A program made the translations under genes and the position numbers. DNA of 6,180 nucleotides from assembly GCA_036339375.1 (NCBI GenBank), contig JAYZBC010000072.1, positions 1 through 6,180 of the forward strand, read 5' to 3'. Under the pieces are notes generated by a model. That model saw only the letters and a program-made list of their open reading frames with translations. It did not search any database and was not told where the DNA came from. The DNA is from JAYZBC01 sp036339375 (GTDB lineage Bacteria > Pseudomonadota > Alphaproteobacteria > MPNO01 > UBA2964). Positions 1-5,788 of this stretch are shown in pieces; the stretch's first letter is position 1; every line of letters begins with the position of its first letter.

Positions 1-1
1 T

Positions 2-1741
2 AGAATAAACAAATTCTTACAATGGCGAAATGCCTTGCAATTCTCAATTCCTGCAGTCGGGGCTGGGTTCACTGTCCTAATGGTAATTATTCCGCTTGCT
101 ACCTTGGTAATGTTTAGTTTTCGGGAGGGAACACCCTGGGACCCCGGGCCTTTTACTTTTGAAAACTATATTACAGCTTATTCTGATCCCCAGACTTATA
201 CAATGTTTTGGAATACGGTGTTCATCGCGTTGGCCAGTACATCGATCTCAATGGTGATTGCAGCGTTTTTTGCTTTTTTAACAGAACGAACAAACTTGCC
301 ATTTCGTAATTTAGCGTGGGGTTTGATGCTTATTCCTATGGCTATCCCCGGTCTCTTATTTGCTGTTTCCTGGACTTTTTTGCTTTCGCCGGAAATTGGT
401 CTGTTTAATGTCATCCTTCGCTACTTTTTGTCTCTGGTGGGGTACAACATCACAAGTGGGCCATTCAACATTTATAGCCTCTGGGGCATTATTATGCTGG
501 AGGGTCTCAGAGGGTCTACAACCACTTTTTTAATCATGGTTGGGGCATTTAGGGCTATGGACCAGAGTTTTGAGGAAGCAGCCCGTACTTCCGGGGCTTC
601 CAACAAGACAACAGTCTTACGAGTGTCTTTGCCGATGTTAACACCAGCGCTTCTTGGCGCTGGAACTTATAGTTTTATGACCCATTTGGAATCATTGGAA
701 ATACCACTTGTTATTGGCTTGCCCGCTAAAATTTTTGTATTTCCCTCCTACATTTTTTTTACTACACAAAGGTTTTCTCCCCCGGAATTTGGTTTGTCAG
801 CAGCTTTGGGAGCAACTTTTATTTTGGTCAGCATCCTCCTTGTATACTTTTATAGGCGTGTAGTTAGTCAAACAGGTCGCTATGCCACTGTAACTGGGCG
901 GGGTTATCGTCCCGGCCTCATTCATTTAGGAAAATGGCGCTATTTTTGTTTTTTTGTTTTTTTGGTTTTTTTTATACTGTCCATTGGGGGTCCCTGTTTT
1001 ATCCTTTTATGGACCTCCCTCCTTCCAAATTATCATACGCCCTCTTGGGATCTACTTTCCTCACTCAGTTTTTCTCAATATCAGGAATTGTTTGAAAGAG
1101 ACGATCTGGTTGATGCAACAAAAAACACAATTTACGTTACGCTTATTGCAGCAACTTTAACTATGGTTCTTTCCCTAACAGTGGCTTGGATTATAAACCG
1201 CCGCCAGCATGTTGGAAGGGGAGTTTTAGATGCTATTACCTTTCTACCTCATGCGCTTCCCGGCGTAGTAATTGCAATAGCGATAACATTTGTTTTTGTT
1301 TTACCACCATTAAACAAGTTGGGCCTATTTGGTTCAATTTGGGTCCTCGCGCTTGGTCTAACTGTTAGCTATATAGCTTTTGGAAGCCGTACAATGATTG
1401 GGGCCTTTGCCCAACTGCATGAAGAACTGGAAGAAGCAGGTCGAACATCAGGCGCCAAATGGTCGGTGATTATTAGGCGTATCATTTTGCCTTTGCTATT
1501 ACCTTCCTTTATTAGCGGATGGATTTGGGTAGCATCACATGCACTTAGAAATTTCTCAATTTCATTGATGTTATCATCGAGAGAAAGTGAAGTCCTACCC
1601 GTATTGATGTGGAACACTTGGGATGATGGTTATCCTGGGATAACTTCCGCCCTTGGCATCTTGCTGATTTTATTCTTAGCTGTTCTTACAATTACAGGAC
1701 GTTTGTTGGTAGTCCGCCTAAGTCGACAACAGGAGACCTGA
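2..1741 (+). CDS. ABC transporter permease, fused double-domain (FbpB/AfuB-like), 5' partial
   Basis: Inner-membrane permease of a binding-protein-dependent importer. Two BPD_transp_1 halves are fused in one chain, as in iron(III), thiamine and some phosphonate permeases. Numbering residues from the TTG at 35, the first half spans about 7-275 and the second about 303-560, each with roughly six hydrophobic segments. Each half carries the cytoplasmic EAA loop that docks on the ATPase: EEAARTSGA near 180-188 and EEAGRTSGA near 466-474, each followed by a basic stretch and a Pro-rich helix start. The frame stays open leftward to base 2 with no ATG and no good ribosome binding site before the TTG at 35, so the true start probably lies left of the window. 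Full-length relatives are about 550-600 residues, so little is missing. The substrate-binding protein would be expected upstream, outside the window. Iron is the commonest substrate of this class, but polyamines or aminoethylphosphonate cannot be excluded. Confidence 0.92.
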   Translation, partial: RINKFLQWRNALQFSIPAVGAGFTVLMVIIPLATLVMFSFREGTPWDPGPFTFENYITAYSDPQTYTMFWNTVFIALASTSISMVIAAFFAFLTERTNLPFRNLAWGLMLIPMAIPGLLFAVSWTFLLSPEIGLFNVILRYFLSLVGYNITSGPFNIYSLWGIIMLEGLRGSTTTFLIMVGAFRAMDQSFEEAARTSGASNKTTVLRVSLPMLTPALLGAGTYSFMTHLESLEIPLVIGLPAKIFVFPSYIFFTTQRFSPPEFGLSAALGATFILVSILLVYFYRRVVSQTGRYATVTGRGYRPGLIHLGKWRYFCFFVFLVFFILSIGGPCFILLWTSLLPNYHTPSWDLLSSLSFSQYQELFERDDLVDATKNTIYVTLIAATLTMVLSLTVAWIINRRQHVGRGVLDAITFLPHALPGVVIAIAITFVFVLPPLNKLGLFGSIWVLALGLTVSYIAFGSRTMIGAFAQLHEELEEAGRTSGAKWSVIIRRIILPLLLPSFISGWIWVASHALRNFSISLMLSSRESEVLPVLMWNTWDDGYPGITSALGILLILFLAVLTITGRLLVVRLSRQQET

Positions 1742-1823
1742 TGCAGTTGGTTTACTCATGCGGTTATTTATTATGGCAAAACCGTTAAGAATCGATTTGG
1801 GAATTTGAGTTTAAACATTAAGG

Positions 1824-1845
1824 AGTGTGTCACTACAATTTTTTT
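1824..1845 (+). terminator. Weak candidate intrinsic terminator after the permease
   Basis: A 4-bp stem AGTG/CACT with a TGT loop (1824-1834) is followed after four bases by a run of seven T (1839-1845). It lies about 80 bases after the permease stop and reaches two bases into the stop codon of the convergent ATPase gene. The stem is too short for a confident call, but it is the only hairpin plus T-run in the 102-base gap. The rest of 1742-1843 shows no gene. Confidence 0.25.
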
Positions 1846-2932
1846 AGGTTACAACTCTGCATCTTTCTGAAGGGATGTGAATAAATAAATCGTCACCGAT
1901 GTTAAAATTCTCGTAAGGAGTGAGACTAGCTCTAAGGCTTTGACCTTTAACCTGGATTTCAGCATCTATGAATGTTCCTAAAAAGATCATCCGTTTAATA
2001 GTACCCTCAAAAACGTTTTCTTGCTTATCCGGTTTTCTCCGGGAACAAATTAGTGCCTCAGGACGAATAGCAACAAGGGCTTCTCTGTCGGCTTCCAAAG
2101 GGCAATTATAAATATGTAGGGGTCCCATTGCTGTTTCCATTTTAGTAGGGGACCCGCGCAATAAAATTTTTCCTCTAATAGTGTTGGCAATTCCCAGAAA
2201 CATCGCCACCCGTTTGTCCTTAATTTCCCCATAGACCCTCTGCGGCTCACCAACTTCAACCAGACTTCCGTCCATAATGACCCCAATTTGGTCAGATAAA
2301 GCCAAAGCTTCTACTTGATCATGGGTAACGAACAACGACGTGATCCCGAGATTATTTGTTAACTCCTTGAGCTCAATCCGCATTTCCTCACGCAGTTTAG
2401 CATCCAAGTTTGATAATGGTTCATCTAAGAGCAACAACTTCGGATGTCTTACAAGAGCCCGGGCCAGGGCTACCCGCTGTTGCTGGCCACCAGACAGTTG
2501 GGTTGCAGGACGTTCGCTAAATTCGCTCATTTGAACGAGGCGAAGTGCTTCTCCAACTGCATCAAAAACTTCGGTTCGCGATTGTTTGCCTTCTTTCGTT
2601 CCATAAACCAGTGGAAACGCAACGTTCTTAAAGACTGTCATATGTGGCCAAATGGCGTAAGATTGAAAAACCATACCAATGGGACGCAGATCAGGTGAAA
2701 TTTGAATCCCCTTTATTGAAGAATAAACACACTGATTATCAATAAAAATTTCCCCAGATAACGGATGTTCTAGCCCGGCAATACATCGCATAGCTGTACT
2801 TTTTCCGGATCCGCTTGGCCCTAAAAGCGTAAAAAACTCTTTTTCTGCAACCTCGAAGCTAATGCCACGTAAAGCATCCACATTTCCGTGGTCAAGGGAG
2901 TAACGTTTTTTGAGATTAACGACTTTAAGCAT
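1844..2932 (-). CDS. ABC transporter ATP-binding protein (FbpC/PotA-like, with TOBE domain)
   Basis: ATPase subunit powering an importer of the Fe3+/spermidine-putrescine/aminoethylphosphonate class. All catalytic motifs are intact: Walker A GPSGSGKST at 38-46, Q-loop Gln90 in FQSYAIWPHMTV, signature LSGGQQQR at 146-153, Walker B LLLLDEP at 166-172, D-loop SNLD at 174-177, and H-loop His204 in VTHDQ. The SYAxWPHMTV stretch after the Q-loop is typical of FbpC/AfuC-like proteins. Residues about 245-355 form a C-terminal TOBE-like regulatory region containing AIRPEAL, as in PotA and FbpC. The 362-residue length is normal for the family. The ATG at 2932 gives the usual N-terminus; an AGGAT about 16 bases upstream is too far away to be a good ribosome binding site. 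The gene runs convergently to the permease at 2-1741, its likely partner, and 98 bp downstream of a lipoprotein gene on the same strand. Substrate is not determined by the sequence. Confidence 0.95.
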   Translation of the reverse strand: MLKVVNLKKRYSLDHGNVDALRGISFEVAEKEFFTLLGPSGSGKSTAMRCIAGLEHPLSGEIFIDNQCVYSSIKGIQISPDLRPIGMVFQSYAIWPHMTVFKNVAFPLVYGTKEGKQSRTEVFDAVGEALRLVQMSEFSERPATQLSGGQQQRVALARALVRHPKLLLLDEPLSNLDAKLREEMRIELKELTNNLGITSLFVTHDQVEALALSDQIGVIMDGSLVEVGEPQRVYGEIKDKRVAMFLGIANTIRGKILLRGSPTKMETAMGPLHIYNCPLEADREALVAIRPEALICSRRKPDKQENVFEGTIKRMIFLGTFIDAEIQVKGQSLRASLTPYENFNIGDDLFIHIPSERCRVVT

Positions 2933-2954
2933 GTTGCAAGCAATAAATATCCTA

Positions 2955-2975
2955 AAGAATTCGAAATTTATTCTT
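2955..2975. repeat. AT-rich inverted repeat upstream of the ATPase gene
   Basis: AAGAAT at 2955-2960 and ATTCTT at 2970-2975 form a 6-bp perfect inverted repeat around a 9-base spacer, 23 to 43 bases before the ATPase start codon. It could be an operator or a weak mRNA hairpin. The AT richness of the gap makes chance occurrence likely. No convincing sigma70 promoter was found in 2933-3030, so the ATPase may be transcribed from the lipoprotein gene upstream. Confidence 0.25.
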
Positions 2976-3030
2976 ATCGTAAAACCAACTCTTGCATAAG
3001 GGAATAAAAAATAAATGAAACAAATAACAA

Positions 3031-3747
3031 CTAGGGTTTTACAAGACCATCATTTTGAAGGTTTGGTGTGCGATGGCTATAATACGATAATTGGCTTGCG
3101 ACACCCCCTGCAGTCCCACTCATCATATTTGAGATAGGGATGCCCGCATTTAAGAGGGCCTCCGCAGTCCAATTATTGCAAGTTCTAAAAAGATGATAAT
3201 TTCCGACCCCGTTGTAAAAATTACTGGATCCATAACGCCCAGGCCCAATGGGTTTGGCTATTTGGTTGGCTTCACGAGAAAGGCTTTGGCCAATAAAACT
3301 TACCATTTTCCGATAGTTCTTTTGGTTAGATTCAATTTTGAAAATTTGAACATTATCGAAATACACCTCGACGGGGGTTTCAAAACCAACAATATGAACA
3401 ACACTTTTGGTGGGGAAAAGCAAAGCATTAGAAATCAGTTCGAAATTAACGTGCCTAGCCCTGTAAAAAGCAGCGTCCCCCCATCCAATTTCGATATATT
3501 TAGCTTTTGGGAAATGGTTTTTTTCGGGTAACAGTTTGTGAGGAATCTCTGAAATTTTAATGACAATTCCCGTATGCCATTTGTGTCGGACAATATAAAA
3601 AGTTTTATCATGGTTTTTTTCTATTTGGATTTTGTGAAGGTGTGGCGGTGGAGTGCATCCAAAAGCTGGAATCATAGCCAAAAGAAATACCAAAATGAGT
3701 CGTGTTATTTTGTGCAATGGCCTAACAACTTGCATTGTAAAAAACAT
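3031..3747 (-). CDS. DUF2459/TIGR02117-family putative lipoprotein
   Basis: Predicted envelope lipoprotein of 238 residues. A basic N-terminus (RPLHKITR) is followed by a hydrophobic stretch 16-30 and a lipobox-like AFGC with Cys31 as the lipidated residue, then a Pro-rich linker. The mature part carries the motifs I associate with DUF2459: FYIVRHKWHTGIVI at 50-63, IEIGWGDAAFY at 85-95, and RTCNNWTAEALLNAG at 188-202. The order His58 then Cys190 resembles circularly permuted NlpC/P60 (papain-fold) proteins, so a hydrolase or acyltransferase acting in the periplasm is possible; this is inference. Family function is not established, although some members lie near urease clusters. The start could be ATG 3747 or the ATG at 3735; neither has a clear ribosome binding site, and both leave the signal peptide intact. 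It is divergent from the racemase-like gene and may be cotranscribed with the ATPase gene downstream. Confidence 0.85.
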   Translation of the reverse strand: MFFTMQVVRPLHKITRLILVFLLAMIPAFGCTPPPHLHKIQIEKNHDKTFYIVRHKWHTGIVIKISEIPHKLLPEKNHFPKAKYIEIGWGDAAFYRARHVNFELISNALLFPTKSVVHIVGFETPVEVYFDNVQIFKIESNQKNYRKMVSFIGQSLSREANQIAKPIGPGRYGSSNFYNGVGNYHLFRTCNNWTAEALLNAGIPISNMMSGTAGGVASQLSYYSHRTPNLQNDGLVKP

Positions 3748-3886
3748 TCAAGATACAACAATAGGAAATACTGTTTAAAAACAACCATAAGATAAGAAGA
3801 TAATTTTCTGAATTTCTGAACGTATATCGCTATGTTAAAAAATTAAGATTACTTTGTGAAATTAAAAAGTGGAAAGAGATATCAAA
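3748..3886. promoter_or_regulatory. AT-rich divergent control region between lipoprotein and racemase-like genes
   Basis: This gap must hold promoters for both divergent genes. It contains a perfect tandem repeat (two copies of TTTCTGAA, 3805-3820). A weak sigma70-like pair for the rightward gene is CTGAAT (3808-3813), 17 bases, then TATGTT (3831-3836), overlapping that repeat. No convincing leftward promoter stands out. At 3871-3878 GGAAAGAG, eight bases before the TTG at 3887, is the best ribosome binding site for the rightward gene. Confidence 0.4.
3805..3820. repeat. Perfect 8-bp tandem repeat TTTCTGAA x2
   Basis: Two exact, abutting copies of TTTCTGAA lie at 3805-3812 and 3813-3820, near the middle of the divergent gap. 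This may be a direct-repeat operator or a simple duplication. It overlaps the weak rightward promoter candidate. Confidence 0.6.
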
Positions 3887-4657
3887 TTGAACCTCGAATA
3901 TGCACCTAGGGGTCTAATGGGAGTTTTTACTCCACAAGCGAACACAACAGTCGAACCGGAGATGCAAATTCTTTTGCCTCCTGGTTTTGCTTACATTAAC
4001 GCCCGTTTGACCAGCCCGAAAAAAACAATAGAAGGCCGCTTAGTTGATTATTACGACTCTTTAGAATCTTCTTTGAAACAGTTTGCCAATGCTCCTATAG
4101 ACGTATTAGCAATTGGTTGCACCGGGGCGTCCTATCTGGTCGGACGCGAAAGGGAACAAGACCTTGTAAACCGGTGGACAAAAAGTGCTGGTGTTCCCGC
4201 AATAACTACAGGCCTTGCTGTTGTCGATGCACTTACCGCTCTTAGAGCCAAAAAAATAGGTTTCGTATCTTGTTATCCACCGTCGTTGACCGAAGCAAGC
4301 AACCGATATTGGAATAGCCATGGGTTTGAAATTGGTCAGGTTGCAGGTTCTTTCAATGAAGACAGCAACTTTCACCCAATTTATAGCCTTCTCGCAAATA
4401 ATGCATCCGAAGCGTTGGCCCAACTAAGTGTTGAGAAGCACGATGCGATCATCTTGTTAGGAACCGGTATGCCAACTTTACAAACAATCTCAAAAGCTAT
4501 TGATCCCAACGGTCCTCCAGTTCTATCTTGCATGCTTTGTCTAGCTTGGCGTTGCGTACAAAGTATCAGCGGACGCGATCTGGAAGAGGACACTATAAAG
4601 GCTTGGAGTAACGGCGAAGGGTGGGTGCCGCGTTTGAAAGCTCGGCAGGCTCGATAA
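3887..4657 (+). CDS. Asp/Glu racemase-superfamily enzyme (maleate isomerase / arylmalonate decarboxylase-like)
   Basis: Cytosolic cofactor-independent enzyme of the Asp/Glu/hydantoin racemase fold, closest by eye to maleate cis-trans isomerases and arylmalonate decarboxylases. From the TTG at 3887 it is 256 residues, a normal family length. TPQANTTVEPEM at 15-26 is the substrate-carboxylate binding motif, and AIGCTGASY at 75-83 carries the first-half catalytic Cys78. At the mirror position, ILLGTGMPTLQT at 189-200, the usual second cysteine is replaced by glycine (Gly192 by my alignment). Further cysteines occur at 215, 218 and 223. A GTG at 3869 extends the frame by six residues but lacks a ribosome binding site, whereas TTG 3887 follows GGAAAGAG by eight bases and gives the N-terminus MNLEYAPRG; the choice is not certain. 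The gene is divergent from the lipoprotein and convergent, 26 bp away, with LysR. Substrate is unknown: isomerase, racemase or decarboxylase activity are all possible. Confidence 0.88.
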   Translation: MNLEYAPRGLMGVFTPQANTTVEPEMQILLPPGFAYINARLTSPKKTIEGRLVDYYDSLESSLKQFANAPIDVLAIGCTGASYLVGREREQDLVNRWTKSAGVPAITTGLAVVDALTALRAKKIGFVSCYPPSLTEASNRYWNSHGFEIGQVAGSFNEDSNFHPIYSLLANNASEALAQLSVEKHDAIILLGTGMPTLQTISKAIDPNGPPVLSCMLCLAWRCVQSISGRDLEEDTIKAWSNGEGWVPRLKARQAR

Positions 4658-4659
4658 TC

Positions 4660-4677
4660 CTTCAAGGTTGAATTTTT
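4660..4677. terminator. Weak candidate bidirectional terminator between convergent genes
   Basis: TTCA AGGT TGAA (4660-4671) forms a 4-bp stem with a four-base loop followed by TTTTT. It sits in the 26-base gap between the stop of the racemase-like gene and the stop of the convergent LysR gene. The stem is short and AT-rich, so it is a position-supported guess only. Confidence 0.22.
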
Positions 4678-4683
4678 AAAAAA

Positions 4684-5601
4684 TCAGCTGTCAAAAACCC
4701 CTTGAGCTTTAAGTTTTTCGAGGTAGTGCATAAATAGGTGAGAAGCTTTGCTAATTTTTCGGTCTGGTAAAGTGCCCACCCTTACTTCAAGTGATAAGGG
4801 TTTATCAACGACGTCGAGAACCACTATTTTTCCACTATTAAATTCATTTATCCAGCCTGATTTTAAAGCGCAGGAAAAACCTACTCCTGACAAGATTAAC
4901 TCTTTTCTAATCAGTGTGTTTTGAGATTGCGTGGTTGTATTGGTTTCTGTGAAGCCGGCTTTATCAAAAACGCTGTGTAATAGCGTTCCATATTCTGTGG
5001 ATTTAATCGGTCCAATGAACGGGTGTCCGGTAAGCGATTGATAAAAAAGACCTTTCTGTGAAGCAAGGGGATGATCTGATGCAGCGATAAATACCAATTT
5101 TTGGTGTCCAATAACCTCAGATGTTATGCCGGGCATTTCACCGTCCGATAGAAATAACCCTAAATCAACACCCCTTTGACGTATTTTTTCTACTGCCTGG
5201 TCCAAAGACACTATATTAGCAATAATTTCAATTCCGGTGTTATTTTGGGCAAAGGTAGCAAGGGGTTTCGAAAGCAAATGGTTGCCAATAAATCTATGTG
5301 CAGCAAAGGAAAGAACATTCTCCTTGACAGCCGTTAAGGCATCTATGTCTGCCAGTACTTTATTCGACTGACTTAAGAGGTCCTCTGCGTGGTCGAAAAC
5401 ACGGCGTCCAACATCAGTAAGGGTTGGGGCACGCCCGTGATGACGCAAAAACACGGGTTGTTGCAGGTGAATTTCAAGGGCGCGTATATGCATGCTTACG
5501 GAAGGTTGAGAAATATTAAGCCGTGATGCTGCTCCGCTAAACGTGCCTGTCTCGACAATGTTTTTAAACACTTCGAGTTGCCGAAATGTAACTGTGAGCA
5601 A
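4684..5601 (-). CDS. LysR-family transcriptional regulator
   Basis: DNA-binding regulator with the LysR layout. From the TTG at 5601 it is 305 residues, the usual LysR size. Residues about 5-64 form the winged helix-turn-helix: FRQLEVFKNIVETGTFSGAA, then SRLNISQPSVSMHIRALE with the recognition helix SQPSVSMHI at 31-39. Residues about 90-295 form the periplasmic-binding-like effector domain, with DLGLF and VFIAASDHPLA typical of the family. The frame stays open to an ATG at 5721, which would add 40 residues without family character. The TTG is preferred because the helix-turn-helix then starts at residue 5, an AGG lies eight bases upstream, and a promoter (TTGCAC, 17 bases, TATACT) falls inside the longer version. 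It is divergent from the flavin monooxygenase, the probable target, and converges on the racemase-like gene. The effector is unknown, possibly a substrate or product of those enzymes. Confidence 0.93.
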   Translation of the reverse strand: MLTVTFRQLEVFKNIVETGTFSGAASRLNISQPSVSMHIRALEIHLQQPVFLRHHGRAPTLTDVGRRVFDHAEDLLSQSNKVLADIDALTAVKENVLSFAAHRFIGNHLLSKPLATFAQNNTGIEIIANIVSLDQAVEKIRQRGVDLGLFLSDGEMPGITSEVIGHQKLVFIAASDHPLASQKGLFYQSLTGHPFIGPIKSTEYGTLLHSVFDKAGFTETNTTTQSQNTLIRKELILSGVGFSCALKSGWINEFNSGKIVVLDVVDKPLSLEVRVGTLPDRKISKASHLFMHYLEKLKAQGVFDS

Positions 5602-5608
5602 TTTTGGG

Positions 5609-5613
5609 ACCTG
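5609..5613 (-). promoter_or_regulatory. Ribosome binding site deciding the LysR start
   Basis: CAGGT on the minus strand, with AGG ending eight bases before the TTG at 5601. It is modest, but it is the only such site near the expected N-terminus. The in-frame ATGs at 5670 and 5721 lack a well-placed one. Confidence 0.45.
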
Positions 5614-5633
5614 AAAAATTTTGTGTTTATATA

Positions 5634-5662
5634 AGTATATAGCTATAACACCTATAGTGCAA
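5634..5662 (-). promoter_or_regulatory. Candidate sigma70 promoter for the LysR gene
   Basis: Read on the minus strand, TTGCAC (5662-5657), 17 bases, then TATACT (5639-5634). The -10 matches five of six consensus bases; the -35 matches only in its TTG. It would start transcription about 25 bases before the TTG codon at 5601. A 10-bp palindrome TATAGCTATA (5638-5647) overlaps the -10 end and spacer, where autorepression would act. Confidence 0.42.
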
Positions 5663-5707
5663 AATGGCATTGCTTCATAAAAAAAAGGGTTCACAATAAA
5701 ATCACAT

Positions 5708-5735
5708 ACACGTAGTGACACGTTTTGAAAGTGAC
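5708..5735. promoter_or_regulatory. Candidate operator: repeated ACACGT and GTGAC motifs in the LysR/monooxygenase control region
   Basis: ACACGT occurs at 5708-5713 and again at 5718-5723, exactly 10 bp apart (one helical turn). GTGAC occurs at 5715-5719 and 5731-5735, 16 bp apart. These lie just upstream of and across the candidate -35 of the monooxygenase, where LysR proteins usually bind to activate. No clean T-N11-A dyad was recognised, so assignment to LysR is inference. Confidence 0.35.
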
Positions 5736-5754
5736 TTTATGCATGAGAGAGAAT
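5725..5754 (+). promoter_or_regulatory. Candidate sigma70 promoter for the flavin monooxygenase gene
   Basis: TTGAAA (5725-5730; five of six consensus bases), an 18-base spacer, then GAGAAT (5749-5754; four of six). It would start transcription near 5761, giving a leader of about 28 bases. The poor -10 would suit an activator-dependent promoter. Confidence 0.33.
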
Positions 5755-5778
5755 GCCAAATATAAAAAGTACCTGAGT

Positions 5779-5783
5779 GGAGG
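5779..5783 (+). promoter_or_regulatory. Strong Shine-Dalgarno GGAGG for the monooxygenase
   Basis: GGAGG lies five bases before the ATG at 5789. It is the best ribosome binding site in the window and fixes this start. Confidence 0.85.
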
Positions 5784-5788
5784 CTAGA

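Noticed and set aside
35..37. TTG as the start codon of the permease
   Set aside because: The frame is open to the left edge and no ribosome binding site precedes this TTG. A start outside the window is more likely, so the gene is listed as 5' partial.
1759..1787. CGGTT/AACCG inverted repeat after the permease as a terminator
   Set aside because: The loop is about 14 bases and no T-run follows; the AGTG/CACT hairpin further on is a slightly better candidate.
1741..1788. 15-codon ORF starting at the ATG that overlaps the permease stop (TGATG)
   Set aside because: The overlap looks like translational coupling, but the peptide is tiny, has no recognisable features and lies in an intergenic gap.
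3193..3531. 112-residue open frame antisense to the lipoprotein gene
   Set aside because: It resembles no family I know, and the opposite strand has clear DUF2459 motifs and a signal peptide. It is a shadow frame.
4106..4665. Two antisense open frames (105 and 94 residues) over the racemase-like gene
   Set aside because: They overlap each other in different frames and oppose a gene with strong family motifs; no independent support.
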